Positions 6,110 through 12,901 of a stretch of 12,901 nucleotides of DNA are shown one piece after another. The translations under genes and the position numbers were made by a program. Under the pieces are notes generated by a model. The model did no database searches, was not told the origin of the DNA, and worked only from the letters and a program-made list of their open reading frames with translations. The stretch comes from CSP1-1 sp035620615 (GTDB taxonomy: Archaea > Thermoproteota > Nitrososphaeria > Nitrososphaerales > Nitrosopumilaceae): assembly GCA_035620615.1 (NCBI GenBank), contig DASPGM010000018.1:1-12901 (forward strand). Reading direction: 5' to 3'. Position 1 is the stretch's first letter. Each line of letters begins with the position of its first letter.

Positions 6110-6117
6110 TAAATAAA
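6110..6117 (-). promoter_or_regulatory. Candidate TATA box of the rpl32e-rpl19e operon
   Basis: TTTATTTA on the minus strand is centred about 25 bases before the ATG at 6089. It fits a leaderless eL32 message and argues against the longer TTG-initiated reading. Confidence 0.5.
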
Positions 6118-6186
6118 TAGGTTCCTCAACTTTGCCAATTTTACTGCGTGATTGTAAGCAAATTTGCTGTAAATGCTTCCTTATGA

Positions 6187-6194
6187 TTTATTTA
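6187..6194 (+). promoter_or_regulatory. Candidate TATA box of pckA, with a Shine-Dalgarno site downstream
   Basis: TTTATTTA is centred about 41 bases before the pckA ATG, predicting a start near 6216 and a leader of about 15 bases. That leader contains AGAGGG at 6221-6226, five bases before the ATG, matching the archaeal ribosome-binding consensus. pckA is therefore the clearest case in the window of a message with a leader and a ribosome-binding site. Confidence 0.45.
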
Positions 6195-6231
6195 GGATTT
6201 GATTTTAGCACTGCAATATTAGAGGGCTAAA

Positions 6232-7839
6232 ATGACTGAAAACCCAAAATCTACTATCACAAGTAAATTTACAGCACAGCTAGAGGACTTTGGAATTACC
6301 CCGTCTCTAGTGCACAGAAACCTACCTGTTACAAAATTAGCAGAAATGGCAGTAAAAAATAATGAGGGAATTCTAACAGCTACTGGCTCCTTATCTGTAG
6401 AGACTGGAAAATATAGCGGAAGATCTCCTGATGACAGATACATTGTATTTGATGATGAAACACACGAGCGAGTTGATTGGGGTAAAGTAAACCACCAATT
6501 TCCTCCAGGCAAATTTGATAAAATTTTTGAAAAAATGAAAAGTTTTGTAGATGGAAAGGAACTTTATGTCTTTGATGGGTTTGTAGGCGCAGATATTGAA
6601 AATAGACTTGCAATTAGAGTGATAAATGATCATGCATGGCAAAGTCTTTTTGCAAGGCAGTTATTTGTAAGACCATCTGCAGCAGAGCTAGAATCTCATA
6701 CTCCTGAATTTACATTGATGTGTCTTAATGACTTTGAAGCAGTTCCAGAAATAGATGGTACAGGCTCTAATGTGTTTATTTTAATTAATTTATCCAAAAA
6801 ACTAGTGCTCATTGGCGGCACGAGTTATGCAGGTGAGATGAAAAAATCAATGTTTTCTGTAATGAATTACATACTTCCCTCTCGCGGCGTCTTTCCAATG
6901 CACTGTTCTGCAAATATTGGAAAGGATGGAGATACTGCATTATTTTTTGGCCTCTCAGGTACGGGAAAGACAAGTCTTTCTGCTGATCCAGACAGGTTGC
7001 TAATTGGCGATGATGAGCATGGTTGGTCAGATAAGGGAGTTTTTAATTTTGAAGGAGGATGCTATGCAAAGTGTATCAACCTCAACTATGAATCAGAACC
7101 ACAAATCTGGAATGCCATAAAATCAGGAGCCGTTTTAGAAAATGTCGTAATTGACAAGCATACCTTGCAACCTAATTTTGATGACAGCAGTCTTACTGAA
7201 AATACAAGAGCAGCTTATCCTCTTGACTACATTCCTGGAGCAATCATTCCAAGTATTGGTGGACATCCAAAGGTTGTAATTTTTCTTACAGCAGATGCAA
7301 TGGGTGTGTTGCCTCCAATTTCAAAATTAACAAAGGAAGGTGCAATGTTTCATTTTATGTCAGGATACACAAGTAAGCTTGCAGGAACTGAGCGAGGAAT
7401 TAAAGAACCAAAGGCAGTTTTTTCTGAATGCTTTGCTGCTCCATTTATGTCGCGTCCAGCTTCTGTCTATGCAAAAATGCTTGGTGATAAAATCAAACAG
7501 CATAATACAGTTGTCTATTTGATTAACACTGGATGGTCTGGTGGACCATATGGTTCTGGAAGTCGAATTAAAATAAAGTATAGTCGCGCGATGGTCACTG
7601 CTGCTCTTACTGGTGCACTAGATATTGTAAAATTTAGGCATGATCCTTTGTTTAATTTGGATATTCCAGTAGAGTGTCCAAATGTTCCTCCAGAAATATT
7701 AGATCCAAAAAATACTTGGATTGATAAGGACTCTTATGACTTGTCAGCAAAAAAACTAGCACAAATGTTTGTTGAAAACTTTACCAAATTCAAAGACGCC
7801 CCACAGGAAATTCGTAACGCAGGCCCAAAACTTGCATAA
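6232..7839 (+). CDS. pckA: Phosphoenolpyruvate carboxykinase (ATP)
   Basis: This 535-residue, full-length ATP-dependent PEP carboxykinase catalyses oxaloacetate + ATP to PEP + CO2 + ADP, the entry to gluconeogenesis. Active-site residues visible by comparison with E. coli PckA are R64 in SGRSPDDR, K204/K205 in GEMKKS, H224 in FPMH, the P-loop GLSGTGKT at 240-247 (K246), the metal-binding D260-D261 in IGDDEHGW, and R326 in LTENTRAAYP. All key residues are present, so the enzyme should be active. In thaumarchaea that fix carbon by the 3-hydroxypropionate/4-hydroxybutyrate cycle, it would turn cycle-derived oxaloacetate into sugars; this role is known for the pathway and inferred here. Its end is five bases from the end of the opposing subtilase gene. 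Confidence 0.97.
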   Translation: MTENPKSTITSKFTAQLEDFGITPSLVHRNLPVTKLAEMAVKNNEGILTATGSLSVETGKYSGRSPDDRYIVFDDETHERVDWGKVNHQFPPGKFDKIFEKMKSFVDGKELYVFDGFVGADIENRLAIRVINDHAWQSLFARQLFVRPSAAELESHTPEFTLMCLNDFEAVPEIDGTGSNVFILINLSKKLVLIGGTSYAGEMKKSMFSVMNYILPSRGVFPMHCSANIGKDGDTALFFGLSGTGKTSLSADPDRLLIGDDEHGWSDKGVFNFEGGCYAKCINLNYESEPQIWNAIKSGAVLENVVIDKHTLQPNFDDSSLTENTRAAYPLDYIPGAIIPSIGGHPKVVIFLTADAMGVLPPISKLTKEGAMFHFMSGYTSKLAGTERGIKEPKAVFSECFAAPFMSRPASVYAKMLGDKIKQHNTVVYLINTGWSGGPYGSGSRIKIKYSRAMVTAALTGALDIVKFRHDPLFNLDIPVECPNVPPEILDPKNTWIDKDSYDLSAKKLAQMFVENFTKFKDAPQEIRNAGPKLA

Positions 7840-7844
7840 ACAAA

Positions 7845-9884
7845 CTATTTTCTAATTTTTAATCCAACTAGCGCAATAATAATTACGATTGAAAAAATAA
7901 TTAAGATTGGCTTGTCTGGAATTTTTAATACCTCAAAAAGTTGGAAGGGCTTTGTTTGAGTAGCTTCTTTTACCTCAACTGTTGTATCTGCATCAAGTGT
8001 TTTTCCATCAACTAGAATTTTTGATTCAATCCAATATACTCCAGGACTAAACACAGTAATTGTTGCATCCTTTGTTGGAGTCGCTGAGGTTGTATCAATT
8101 ACAGAATTGTCCTTATCAATTACAGAAATTTTTGCATAAGACCAGCTATCTGGTGCCAAAATTTTAAAATCCATTTTTCCATTTTTTTCAATAACATCAA
8201 TTGTTACATTAGTAATATGAGATATGATTGGAATGTTGTACAAAATATTATTTTGTTTTATGAAAACTTTATCCTGTACTTCGCCCAAAAATTCCTTACT
8301 AATTGATGCTGTAATATTTAGACGATTATTTTCCTGCTTGTAATCTAAATTAACATAGTCATTTCCAATAAAACTAAGATCAATTCCATCATAATTATTG
8401 TCTAAACTTTTTATTTCTAGAATCTGGCTTTGAGTATTTTTTTGGGGAGACAAATTAAAAACCAAACTAGTTGGCTTGATAATTAACTTTGCATCAAATG
8501 CTTGAGTCAAATTAAGGCGACCCGACCCTGCAATCTCTAAGGGAAACTGCAGTCCATATGCATCTGATATAGGATTGCTGCTAGTAACCAAAAGTGATTT
8601 TACATCAGCTGGCGTCAAATCTTTTTGTTTTTGTAGCAATAAAGCTGCTGCACCTGATACGTGCGGTGCTGCAAAGCTTGTTCCACTTGTAAAATTATAT
8701 TTTCCATCAGGAAGTGTTGTATTTACAAATGCACCAGGTGCAACTAGATCTGGTTTTATGTAAAATGGTGAAACAGGACCCCTTGAGCTAAAATGTGCAA
8801 CAAAGTCAGGATGATAAAATACATCTATTGTTCCAGTTGTTTTGTTTTCAAGCATTTTTTTTAAAATCAAGCCTTCTTCACCTGACATTGATAATGCGGG
8901 AATTTTTGGAGAGTAATTCGGGCCAGCCAATTCGTGGGTTAGCTCGCCTAAAAATAATCCTGGCCCTTTATTGTAAACTATGATTGCTTTAGCTCCATGT
9001 GTTGCAGCATTGCTCTCCTTATCTGAAAAATATACAATCTCGCCTTCTTGATCACTGCCACGCTCTACAAGTAAAATAGAATCACTAATTTCCATGTCTG
9101 CAAGATCCCTATCCCTACCATATTGCCCAAAAAGAATCTCCGCAGTGATTGGACTATCAATTGGACTTGTTCCAACCATTGGCAAGACCTGGAATTTTTT
9201 TTCTCCAATCTCCAAGGTTGCTACAAGACTTGCTGTAATGTTATTGTATGTAGCCCCGACTGTAATTGCATTGGGATTAATCCCCGGACTTCCAATTGTA
9301 CTTAAATCAGGACCGTTATTTCCTGCAGCAGCAACCACTACAATTCCCTGCTCTATTGCCTTGTTTACGACTAGATCGATTTTTTTATTTGTAATATTTA
9401 TGCCCAAACTAATGTTAATTACATCTGCTTTATCCAAAATTGCCTGCTCTATTGCTTTGATAATTAATTCAGATGAAACAGCTTCACCATTTTCTGAAAC
9501 TCTGTATGCTAAAATTTTTGATTTTGGTGCAACACCCTGTAGCTGCCCATCTGCTGCAATAATTCCTGCAACCTCCGTTCCGTGACCGTTTTCATCAATT
9601 GGGGAATCGTCATTATCCACATAATCATAGCCTCCTATTACTTTTCCATCAGCTCCAAATCCAAAAAGATCAGGATGATTATAATCAACACCTGTATCAA
9701 TTACTGCAATCTTAATTCCTTCTCCATCAAAACCTAATTCCCTTGTATATGATGTTCCGATGTAGGGACCACTCTTATCTAAAAAAACTTGAAAGCTAGT
9801 GTCCTCTTTTAAAAACTGGATACTAATTATAGTAAATATTGCAAATGCTAAGATGAAAATAATTTTGTTAGAGCCTATCATCAT
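7845..9884 (-). CDS. Membrane-anchored subtilisin-like serine protease (S8) with inserted PA domain
   Basis: This 679-residue exported protease has an N-terminal hydrophobic segment (about 8-24) that can act as signal peptide or anchor. The S8 catalytic domain carries D63 in AVIDTGVDYNHPD, H101 in NGHGTEVAG, the oxyanion Asn near 189 in AAAGNNGP, and S403 in SGTSFAAPHVSG. Between Asn and Ser lies an insert (about 215-365) with a PA-like region, VERGSDQEGEIVYF to HGAKAIIVYNK. Beta-rich stalk sequence follows, then a C-terminal transmembrane helix (about 659-676) ending in KIRK. It should therefore face the outside, tethered to the membrane. Only about 35 residues separate the signal segment from the catalytic domain, so the usual inhibitory propeptide is missing or minimal. 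Substrates are unknown. ATG codons at 9884 and 9881 are both possible starts. Confidence 0.94.
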   Translation of the reverse strand: MMIGSNKIIFILAFAIFTIISIQFLKEDTSFQVFLDKSGPYIGTSYTRELGFDGEGIKIAVIDTGVDYNHPDLFGFGADGKVIGGYDYVDNDDSPIDENGHGTEVAGIIAADGQLQGVAPKSKILAYRVSENGEAVSSELIIKAIEQAILDKADVINISLGINITNKKIDLVVNKAIEQGIVVVAAAGNNGPDLSTIGSPGINPNAITVGATYNNITASLVATLEIGEKKFQVLPMVGTSPIDSPITAEILFGQYGRDRDLADMEISDSILLVERGSDQEGEIVYFSDKESNAATHGAKAIIVYNKGPGLFLGELTHELAGPNYSPKIPALSMSGEEGLILKKMLENKTTGTIDVFYHPDFVAHFSSRGPVSPFYIKPDLVAPGAFVNTTLPDGKYNFTSGTSFAAPHVSGAAALLLQKQKDLTPADVKSLLVTSSNPISDAYGLQFPLEIAGSGRLNLTQAFDAKLIIKPTSLVFNLSPQKNTQSQILEIKSLDNNYDGIDLSFIGNDYVNLDYKQENNRLNITASISKEFLGEVQDKVFIKQNNILYNIPIISHITNVTIDVIEKNGKMDFKILAPDSWSYAKISVIDKDNSVIDTTSATPTKDATITVFSPGVYWIESKILVDGKTLDADTTVEVKEATQTKPFQLFEVLKIPDKPILIIFSIVIIIALVGLKIRK

Positions 9885-9904
9885 TTTTCACTTATTTTGA
9901 TGTC

Positions 9905-9912
9905 TAAAAAAT
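9905..9912 (-). promoter_or_regulatory. Candidate TATA box of the subtilase gene
   Basis: ATTTTTTA on the minus strand is centred about 25 bases before the ATG at 9884, which fits a leaderless transcript. It shares the 75-base divergent gap with the sodA promoter. Confidence 0.4.
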
Positions 9913-9930
9913 ACATCCCTTAGTAAACCC

Positions 9931-9938
9931 ATAAATTA
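9931..9938 (+). promoter_or_regulatory. Candidate TATA box of sodA
   Basis: ATAAATTA is centred about 26 bases before the sodA ATG, textbook spacing for a leaderless archaeal mRNA. No Shine-Dalgarno sequence is seen directly before the ATG, which agrees with that reading. Confidence 0.5.
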
Positions 9939-9959
9939 TCTTGATGCCAAAGTCTGGCT

Positions 9960-10580
9960 ATGACAAAATACGAACTACCAAAATTACCTTATGCATACGA
10001 TGCCTTAGAACCACACATCGATGCAAAAACGATGGAAATACATCACTCAAAACATCACCAAGCTTATACCAACGGATTAAATGATGCCTTGGATAAGCTC
10101 AAACCAGATCTACAAAATAAAGAACTTTGGGATCTTCTTGAGAATCTAAAAAAGGTTCCAGAAAATGTTAGAGGAGCAGTAAACTTTCATGGTGGCGGAT
10201 ATGATAACCACAAGTTGTTTTGGACTAGCATGAAACAAAATGGCGGTGGAAGTCCTGGCGGTGCAATTGCTGATGCAATTGACAAATCATTTGGAAACTT
10301 CTCCGACTTTAAAGAACAATTCTCAAAAACAACTGCAACAATTCAAGGAAGCGGTTGGGGATGGCTAGTTTACAATAAAAAATCAAAAAAAGTAGAATAC
10401 AAAGCAATGCCAAACCAAACAAGTCCAGTTACAGAAAAACTTGTCCCACTTTTGGGATTAGATGTATGGGAACATGCATACTATCTAAAATACCAAAACA
10501 AGCGACCAGACTATATTGCCGCTTGGTGGAATGTAATTAATTGGGACGAAGTAGAAAGCAGATTTTCTAAAGCAAAATAA
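9960..10580 (+). CDS. sodA: Superoxide dismutase, Fe/Mn family (Mn-like residues)
   Basis: This 206-residue cytoplasmic enzyme converts superoxide to hydrogen peroxide and oxygen. The four metal ligands expected for the family are present: H28 in TMEIHHSKHHQAY, H84 in YDNHKLFW, and D168 and H172 in GLDVWEHAYYLKY. The position that holds glutamine in FeSODs is glycine here (GGGYDNH, about 80), and the glutamine comes from the C-terminal domain (NQTSP, Q153), the MnSOD arrangement. Manganese or cambialistic use is thus more likely than iron alone, though sequence does not settle it. Ammonia oxidisers are strict aerobes, so a housekeeping role is expected. There is no signal peptide. A strongly T-rich stretch follows the stop. 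Confidence 0.97.
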   Translation: MTKYELPKLPYAYDALEPHIDAKTMEIHHSKHHQAYTNGLNDALDKLKPDLQNKELWDLLENLKKVPENVRGAVNFHGGGYDNHKLFWTSMKQNGGGSPGGAIADAIDKSFGNFSDFKEQFSKTTATIQGSGWGWLVYNKKSKKVEYKAMPNQTSPVTEKLVPLLGLDVWEHAYYLKYQNKRPDYIAAWWNVINWDEVESRFSKAK

Positions 10581-10587
10581 CCATCAA

Positions 10588-10612
10588 TTCTTTATTTTAT
10601 TTTTTTATCTTT
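10588..10612 (+). terminator. T-rich transcription terminator after sodA
   Basis: Beginning eight bases after the sodA stop, nearly every base on the coding strand is T, including a run of seven. No hairpin precedes it. Archaeal RNA polymerase stops at such oligo-T tracts, so this is a likely sodA terminator. A second T-rich patch near 10629-10637 may act as back-up. Confidence 0.5.
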
Positions 10613-10647
10613 GAAATTAATTTTAGATTATTTTTTATATGAATGCA

Positions 10648-10654
10648 TTTATAG
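10648..10654 (+). promoter_or_regulatory. Candidate TATA box of the pfdA-ftsY-argF operon
   Basis: TTTATAG is centred about 28 bases before the prefoldin ATG, predicting a transcript that starts just upstream of the start codon. An alternative AT-rich box (TTTTTTATAT) ends a few bases further upstream, near 10640. Confidence 0.4.
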
Positions 10655-10678
10655 CCATCTGAAAGGATTTTGGTATAA

Positions 10679-11101
10679 ATGAGTCAAGAGCAAGCTCAAC
10701 AATTGATGTATCAAATGCAAATGCTAGAAAATTATTTTGGAGAACTATCACAAAAAGAAGAAGCACTCATTAGAATTATCGGCGAAGCCTCTGCTGCAAT
10801 TGAATCGATTAAATCAATTTCGGAAAAACCAGAATCATCTACGCTTGTTCCACTTGGACTAGGTTCGTTTGTAAAGGCAAGCATCTCATCAAATGAAAAA
10901 TTTGTTATAAATTTAGGTGCAGGAGTAGCTATGGAAAAAGACAGGGATACTGCAATAAATTTTCTTGAAGCAAGAATCAAAGAGATGGAAGTAGCATTAA
11001 GGGATACAAGTGGACAAAAACAGCAAGTCTTAGCAAATTTAGAACAAGGAAAACATGAAATGAATCGCCTTATTCAAATATCACAAAATAAAAAACAATA
11101 A
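10679..11101 (+). CDS. pfdA: Prefoldin alpha subunit
   Basis: This 140-residue protein is the archaeal prefoldin alpha subunit, two copies of which join four beta subunits to form a jellyfish-shaped chaperone that passes unfolded proteins to the thermosome. The layout is typical: an N-terminal coiled coil (about 1-50, rich in Q, E and L), a central beta-hairpin region (about 55-87, including VPLGLGSFVKA and FVINLGAGVAMEKD), and a C-terminal coiled coil (about 88-138). The length is normal. It is followed after 11 bases by ftsY, a pairing common in archaea and consistent with roles in handling new proteins. A near-leaderless start is suggested by the box at 10648-10654. Confidence 0.94.
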   Translation: MSQEQAQQLMYQMQMLENYFGELSQKEEALIRIIGEASAAIESIKSISEKPESSTLVPLGLGSFVKASISSNEKFVINLGAGVAMEKDRDTAINFLEARIKEMEVALRDTSGQKQQVLANLEQGKHEMNRLIQISQNKKQ

Positions 11102-11112
11102 AGGTAAAAAGA

Positions 11113-12405
11113 ATGTTTGAAAATTTACGTGATGCTTTTTCAAGCGCAGCTAAAAGTTTAGGCGAGCGAGAACTCAAGGAAAAAGATATAGACGAAATAC
11201 TAAATCTGCTAGAAATTTCCCTGTTAGAGTCTGATGTGGCCACAGAAGTAATTGATTCAATAAAAAATGACCTTAGGCAAAAATTGGTTGGAACAAAGGT
11301 AAACAGAAAAGAAATTGAAAAATTTGTAAAAGATAGTCTTATTCAAAGCATATCTGGATTGTTTGACTCTGCTGGGACAATTGATCTTTTGGCAAATATT
11401 AATTCAAAAAAAGAATCAGGCGAGCCCTACATTATTTTATTTGTAGGAATTAATGGGACTGGAAAAACCACTACACTTGCAAAACTAGCACATCTATTGC
11501 AAAAATCAAAATTCTCAGTAGTAATTGCAGCAGCAGATACATTTAGGGCTGGAGCAATTGAGCAACTAAAAGAGCATGCAAACAGACTGAATCTGAAAAT
11601 AGTTGCACAAAACTATGGCTCTGATCCTGCTGCAGTAGCACGCGATGCTGTACTGTATGCAAAATCACACAAGATAGACTGTGTTTTAGTTGATACTGCT
11701 GGAAGAATGCAGACTAGCAAAAATTTAATGGATCAAATTGCAAAAATTACTAACGTAGTAAAGCCTGATTTTAAAATTTTTGTTGGAGATTCCCTAGCTG
11801 GAAATGATACAGTAAATCAAGCAAAAGAATTTCACGAACACACAAAATTTGATGCTGCCATCTTAACAAAAGGAGATGCAGATGCTCGTGGTGGTGCGGC
11901 CCTATCAATTGTAAAAATTACCTCTTCGCCTATTTTGTATGTGGGAATTGGACAAGAGTACAAGGACCTCAAAGCCTTTGATAAGGAATTATTTTTAGAA
12001 GCAGTGTTTGGCAAATATGATTCAAGTAAAATTTCTATTTCAGATAAAATCTTGCAAAAATATTCTAAACCAGATTCAAGTATAGAAGAGGAATCAATTT
12101 CTGACACTAGAGTAATTGATGAGCCACAAATTACAGAAAAATATGATGAAATAAAAACATCTGACTCTGATCCCTTTGAAGGACTAGATACAAAAGACAT
12201 TAATCGTTACGCAGACTTGTTTGATGCTCCTCCTCCAGAAAATGACCAACAAGCACAAGAACTAGCTATTAAAATAAAGAATTGGATTTCAGATGGCAGA
12301 CCAAAAAAATATGAAAAATCAAAAGAGGAAGATACGAAAAAAATGAATGATGATTCAGAAAAACCTAAAAAGAAACAATCGTTATTTGGAAGGTTCAAGA
12401 AATGA
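11113..12405 (+). CDS. ftsY: Signal recognition particle receptor FtsY, with long C-terminal extension
   Basis: This 430-residue SRP GTPase docks ribosome-SRP complexes at the membrane. The N domain (about 1-95) is a helical bundle. The G domain carries G1 GINGTGKT (112-119), the SRP-specific DTFRAGAIEQL (142-152), G3 DTAGR (194-198), G4 TKGD with DADARGGAALS (252-264) and G5 VGIGQ (277-281), and ends with LKAFDKELFLEAVFG at about 300. Most FtsY proteins stop about there, and their extra sequence is N-terminal. Here there is almost no N-terminal tail and instead about 130 additional residues at the C-terminus: an acidic linker, a compact part around 355-397 (FEGLDTKDINRYADLF to NWISDGRPKK) and a lysine-rich end, KKKQSLFGRFKK. 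The extension may bind membrane or partners; that is inference. The stop overlaps the argF start (ATGA). Confidence 0.96.
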   Translation: MFENLRDAFSSAAKSLGERELKEKDIDEILNLLEISLLESDVATEVIDSIKNDLRQKLVGTKVNRKEIEKFVKDSLIQSISGLFDSAGTIDLLANINSKKESGEPYIILFVGINGTGKTTTLAKLAHLLQKSKFSVVIAAADTFRAGAIEQLKEHANRLNLKIVAQNYGSDPAAVARDAVLYAKSHKIDCVLVDTAGRMQTSKNLMDQIAKITNVVKPDFKIFVGDSLAGNDTVNQAKEFHEHTKFDAAILTKGDADARGGAALSIVKITSSPILYVGIGQEYKDLKAFDKELFLEAVFGKYDSSKISISDKILQKYSKPDSSIEEESISDTRVIDEPQITEKYDEIKTSDSDPFEGLDTKDINRYADLFDAPPPENDQQAQELAIKIKNWISDGRPKKYEKSKEEDTKKMNDDSEKPKKKQSLFGRFKK

Positions 12406-12901
12406 AATTAAAAACAAAATCCTTACTTACCCTAGATGAGTTAAATGAAAAAGAGCTCTCATACATTATAGATTTTGGAATTAAATTAAAAAAGGAGCTA
12501 AAATCTGGCAACCCAAAACCTCTCCTAAAAAATAAGACATTAGCAATGATTTTTCAAAAACCATCAACTAGGACACGTGTAAGCTTTGAAACTGGTATGT
12601 TTCAATTGGGTGGACATGCATTGAATTTATCCTCAGATGAGCTTCAATTATCTCGTGGTGAATCAATTGAAGATACAGCACGTACATTATCTCGCTACAC
12701 TGACATCATTATGGCACGAGTTTATGACCATAAAACCATCGAAACTCTCTCTCAAAATTCAACTGTTCCCGTGATTAATGGGCTTTCTGATTCATTTCAT
12801 CCGTGTCAGACTCTGGCAGATCTTATGACAATAAAAGAAAAAAAGAAAAAACTTCAAGGACTAAAGGTTGCCTGGATTGGTGATGGAAATAATGTATGCA
12901 A
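12402..12901 (+). CDS. argF: Ornithine carbamoyltransferase, N-terminal part (truncated by window edge)
   Basis: The frame opens at ATG 12402 and stays open to the window end, giving 166 residues of an enzyme usually about 300 long. It joins carbamoyl phosphate to ornithine, making citrulline for arginine. The carbamoyl-phosphate site FQKPSTRTRVSFE (about 51-63, STRTR at 55-59) is followed by the DELQLSRGESIEDTARTLSRY region (about 79-99, in two parts) and HPCQTLADL (133-141). HPCQ and the lysine-free SRGES loop point to ornithine rather than aspartate carbamoyltransferase. The beginning of the second domain, KVAWIGDGNNV, is just visible before the edge. It overlaps ftsY by four bases (ATGA), so it is translated from the same message; no functional link is evident. 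Confidence 0.95.
   Translation, partial: MKLKTKSLLTLDELNEKELSYIIDFGIKLKKELKSGNPKPLLKNKTLAMIFQKPSTRTRVSFETGMFQLGGHALNLSSDELQLSRGESIEDTARTLSRYTDIIMARVYDHKTIETLSQNSTVPVINGLSDSFHPCQTLADLMTIKEKKKKLQGLKVAWIGDGNNVC

Noticed and set aside
9094..9585. A 163-codon plus-strand open frame opposite the subtilase gene.
   Set aside because: It lies wholly antisense to conserved catalytic-domain sequence, has no recognisable domain or promoter, and its composition is what the complement of the protease codons would give.
1..12901. A mobile element, CRISPR array, toxin-antitoxin pair or defence island.
   Set aside because: I saw no transposase, integrase or Cas motif, no regularly spaced repeats, and no abrupt change in base composition; all sizeable frames belong to conserved core families.

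Overview
The window looks like a piece of the chromosome of an ammonia-oxidising archaeon of the Nitrososphaerota (Thaumarchaeota), most likely a Nitrosopumilus-type group I.1a lineage. The grounds are archaeal-type ribosomal proteins (uL1, uL10/P0, uL11, eL19, eL32), Spt5, Sec61-gamma/SecE, prefoldin alpha, archaeal FtsY and the archaeal/plant DTD2 deacylase. Other signs are very AT-rich DNA, AT-rich boxes about 25-30 bases before many starts (a leaderless pattern), and frequent TTG starts. The genus is inferred from the overall look of the proteins, not from a search. I see no rRNA, tRNA, CRISPR array, insertion sequence, prophage or integron. This is ordinary, tightly packed core genome, and I did not find a clear new defence or mobile system.

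Layout. Bases 1-45 hold the first 15 codons of a leftward gene cut by the edge. Bases 125-763 encode a TRIC-type membrane protein. From 4110 down to 766, on the minus strand, lies the classic secE-spt5-rpl11 / rpl1-rplP0 cluster. An oppositely oriented Lrp/AsnC regulator (2456-2908) splits it between L11 and L1. The secE gene (3964-4110, 48 residues) is easy to miss because it is so short. Rightward from 4177 is a two-gene unit, DTD2 D-aminoacyl-tRNA deacylase and an O6-alkylguanine-DNA alkyltransferase, overlapping by four bases. Leftward from 6089 are eL32 and eL19, overlapping each other. Bases 6232-7839 encode ATP-type PEP carboxykinase. Bases 7845-9884 (minus) encode a membrane-anchored subtilase. 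Bases 9960-10580 encode a Mn-type superoxide dismutase. Last comes a rightward run of prefoldin alpha, FtsY (with a long C-terminal extension) and ornithine carbamoyltransferase, which is cut by the right edge.

How the genes fit together. Most of the window serves translation and protein biogenesis: ribosome stalk and stalk base (P0, L11, L1), the elongation factor Spt5, the translocon subunit SecE, the SRP receptor FtsY, and prefoldin. The rest is housekeeping: gluconeogenesis (PckA), arginine synthesis (ArgF), and protection from oxygen radicals, alkylated DNA and D-amino-acid-charged tRNA. All four convergent gene pairs have ends from a 4-base overlap to a 7-base gap, so transcripts must end inside, or run into, the opposing gene. 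The points most worth a second look are the FtsY C-terminal extension, the apparent lack of the usual stalk tail on P0 together with the absence of an adjacent L12 gene, the subtilase without a recognisable propeptide, and an inverted repeat upstream of the Lrp gene.
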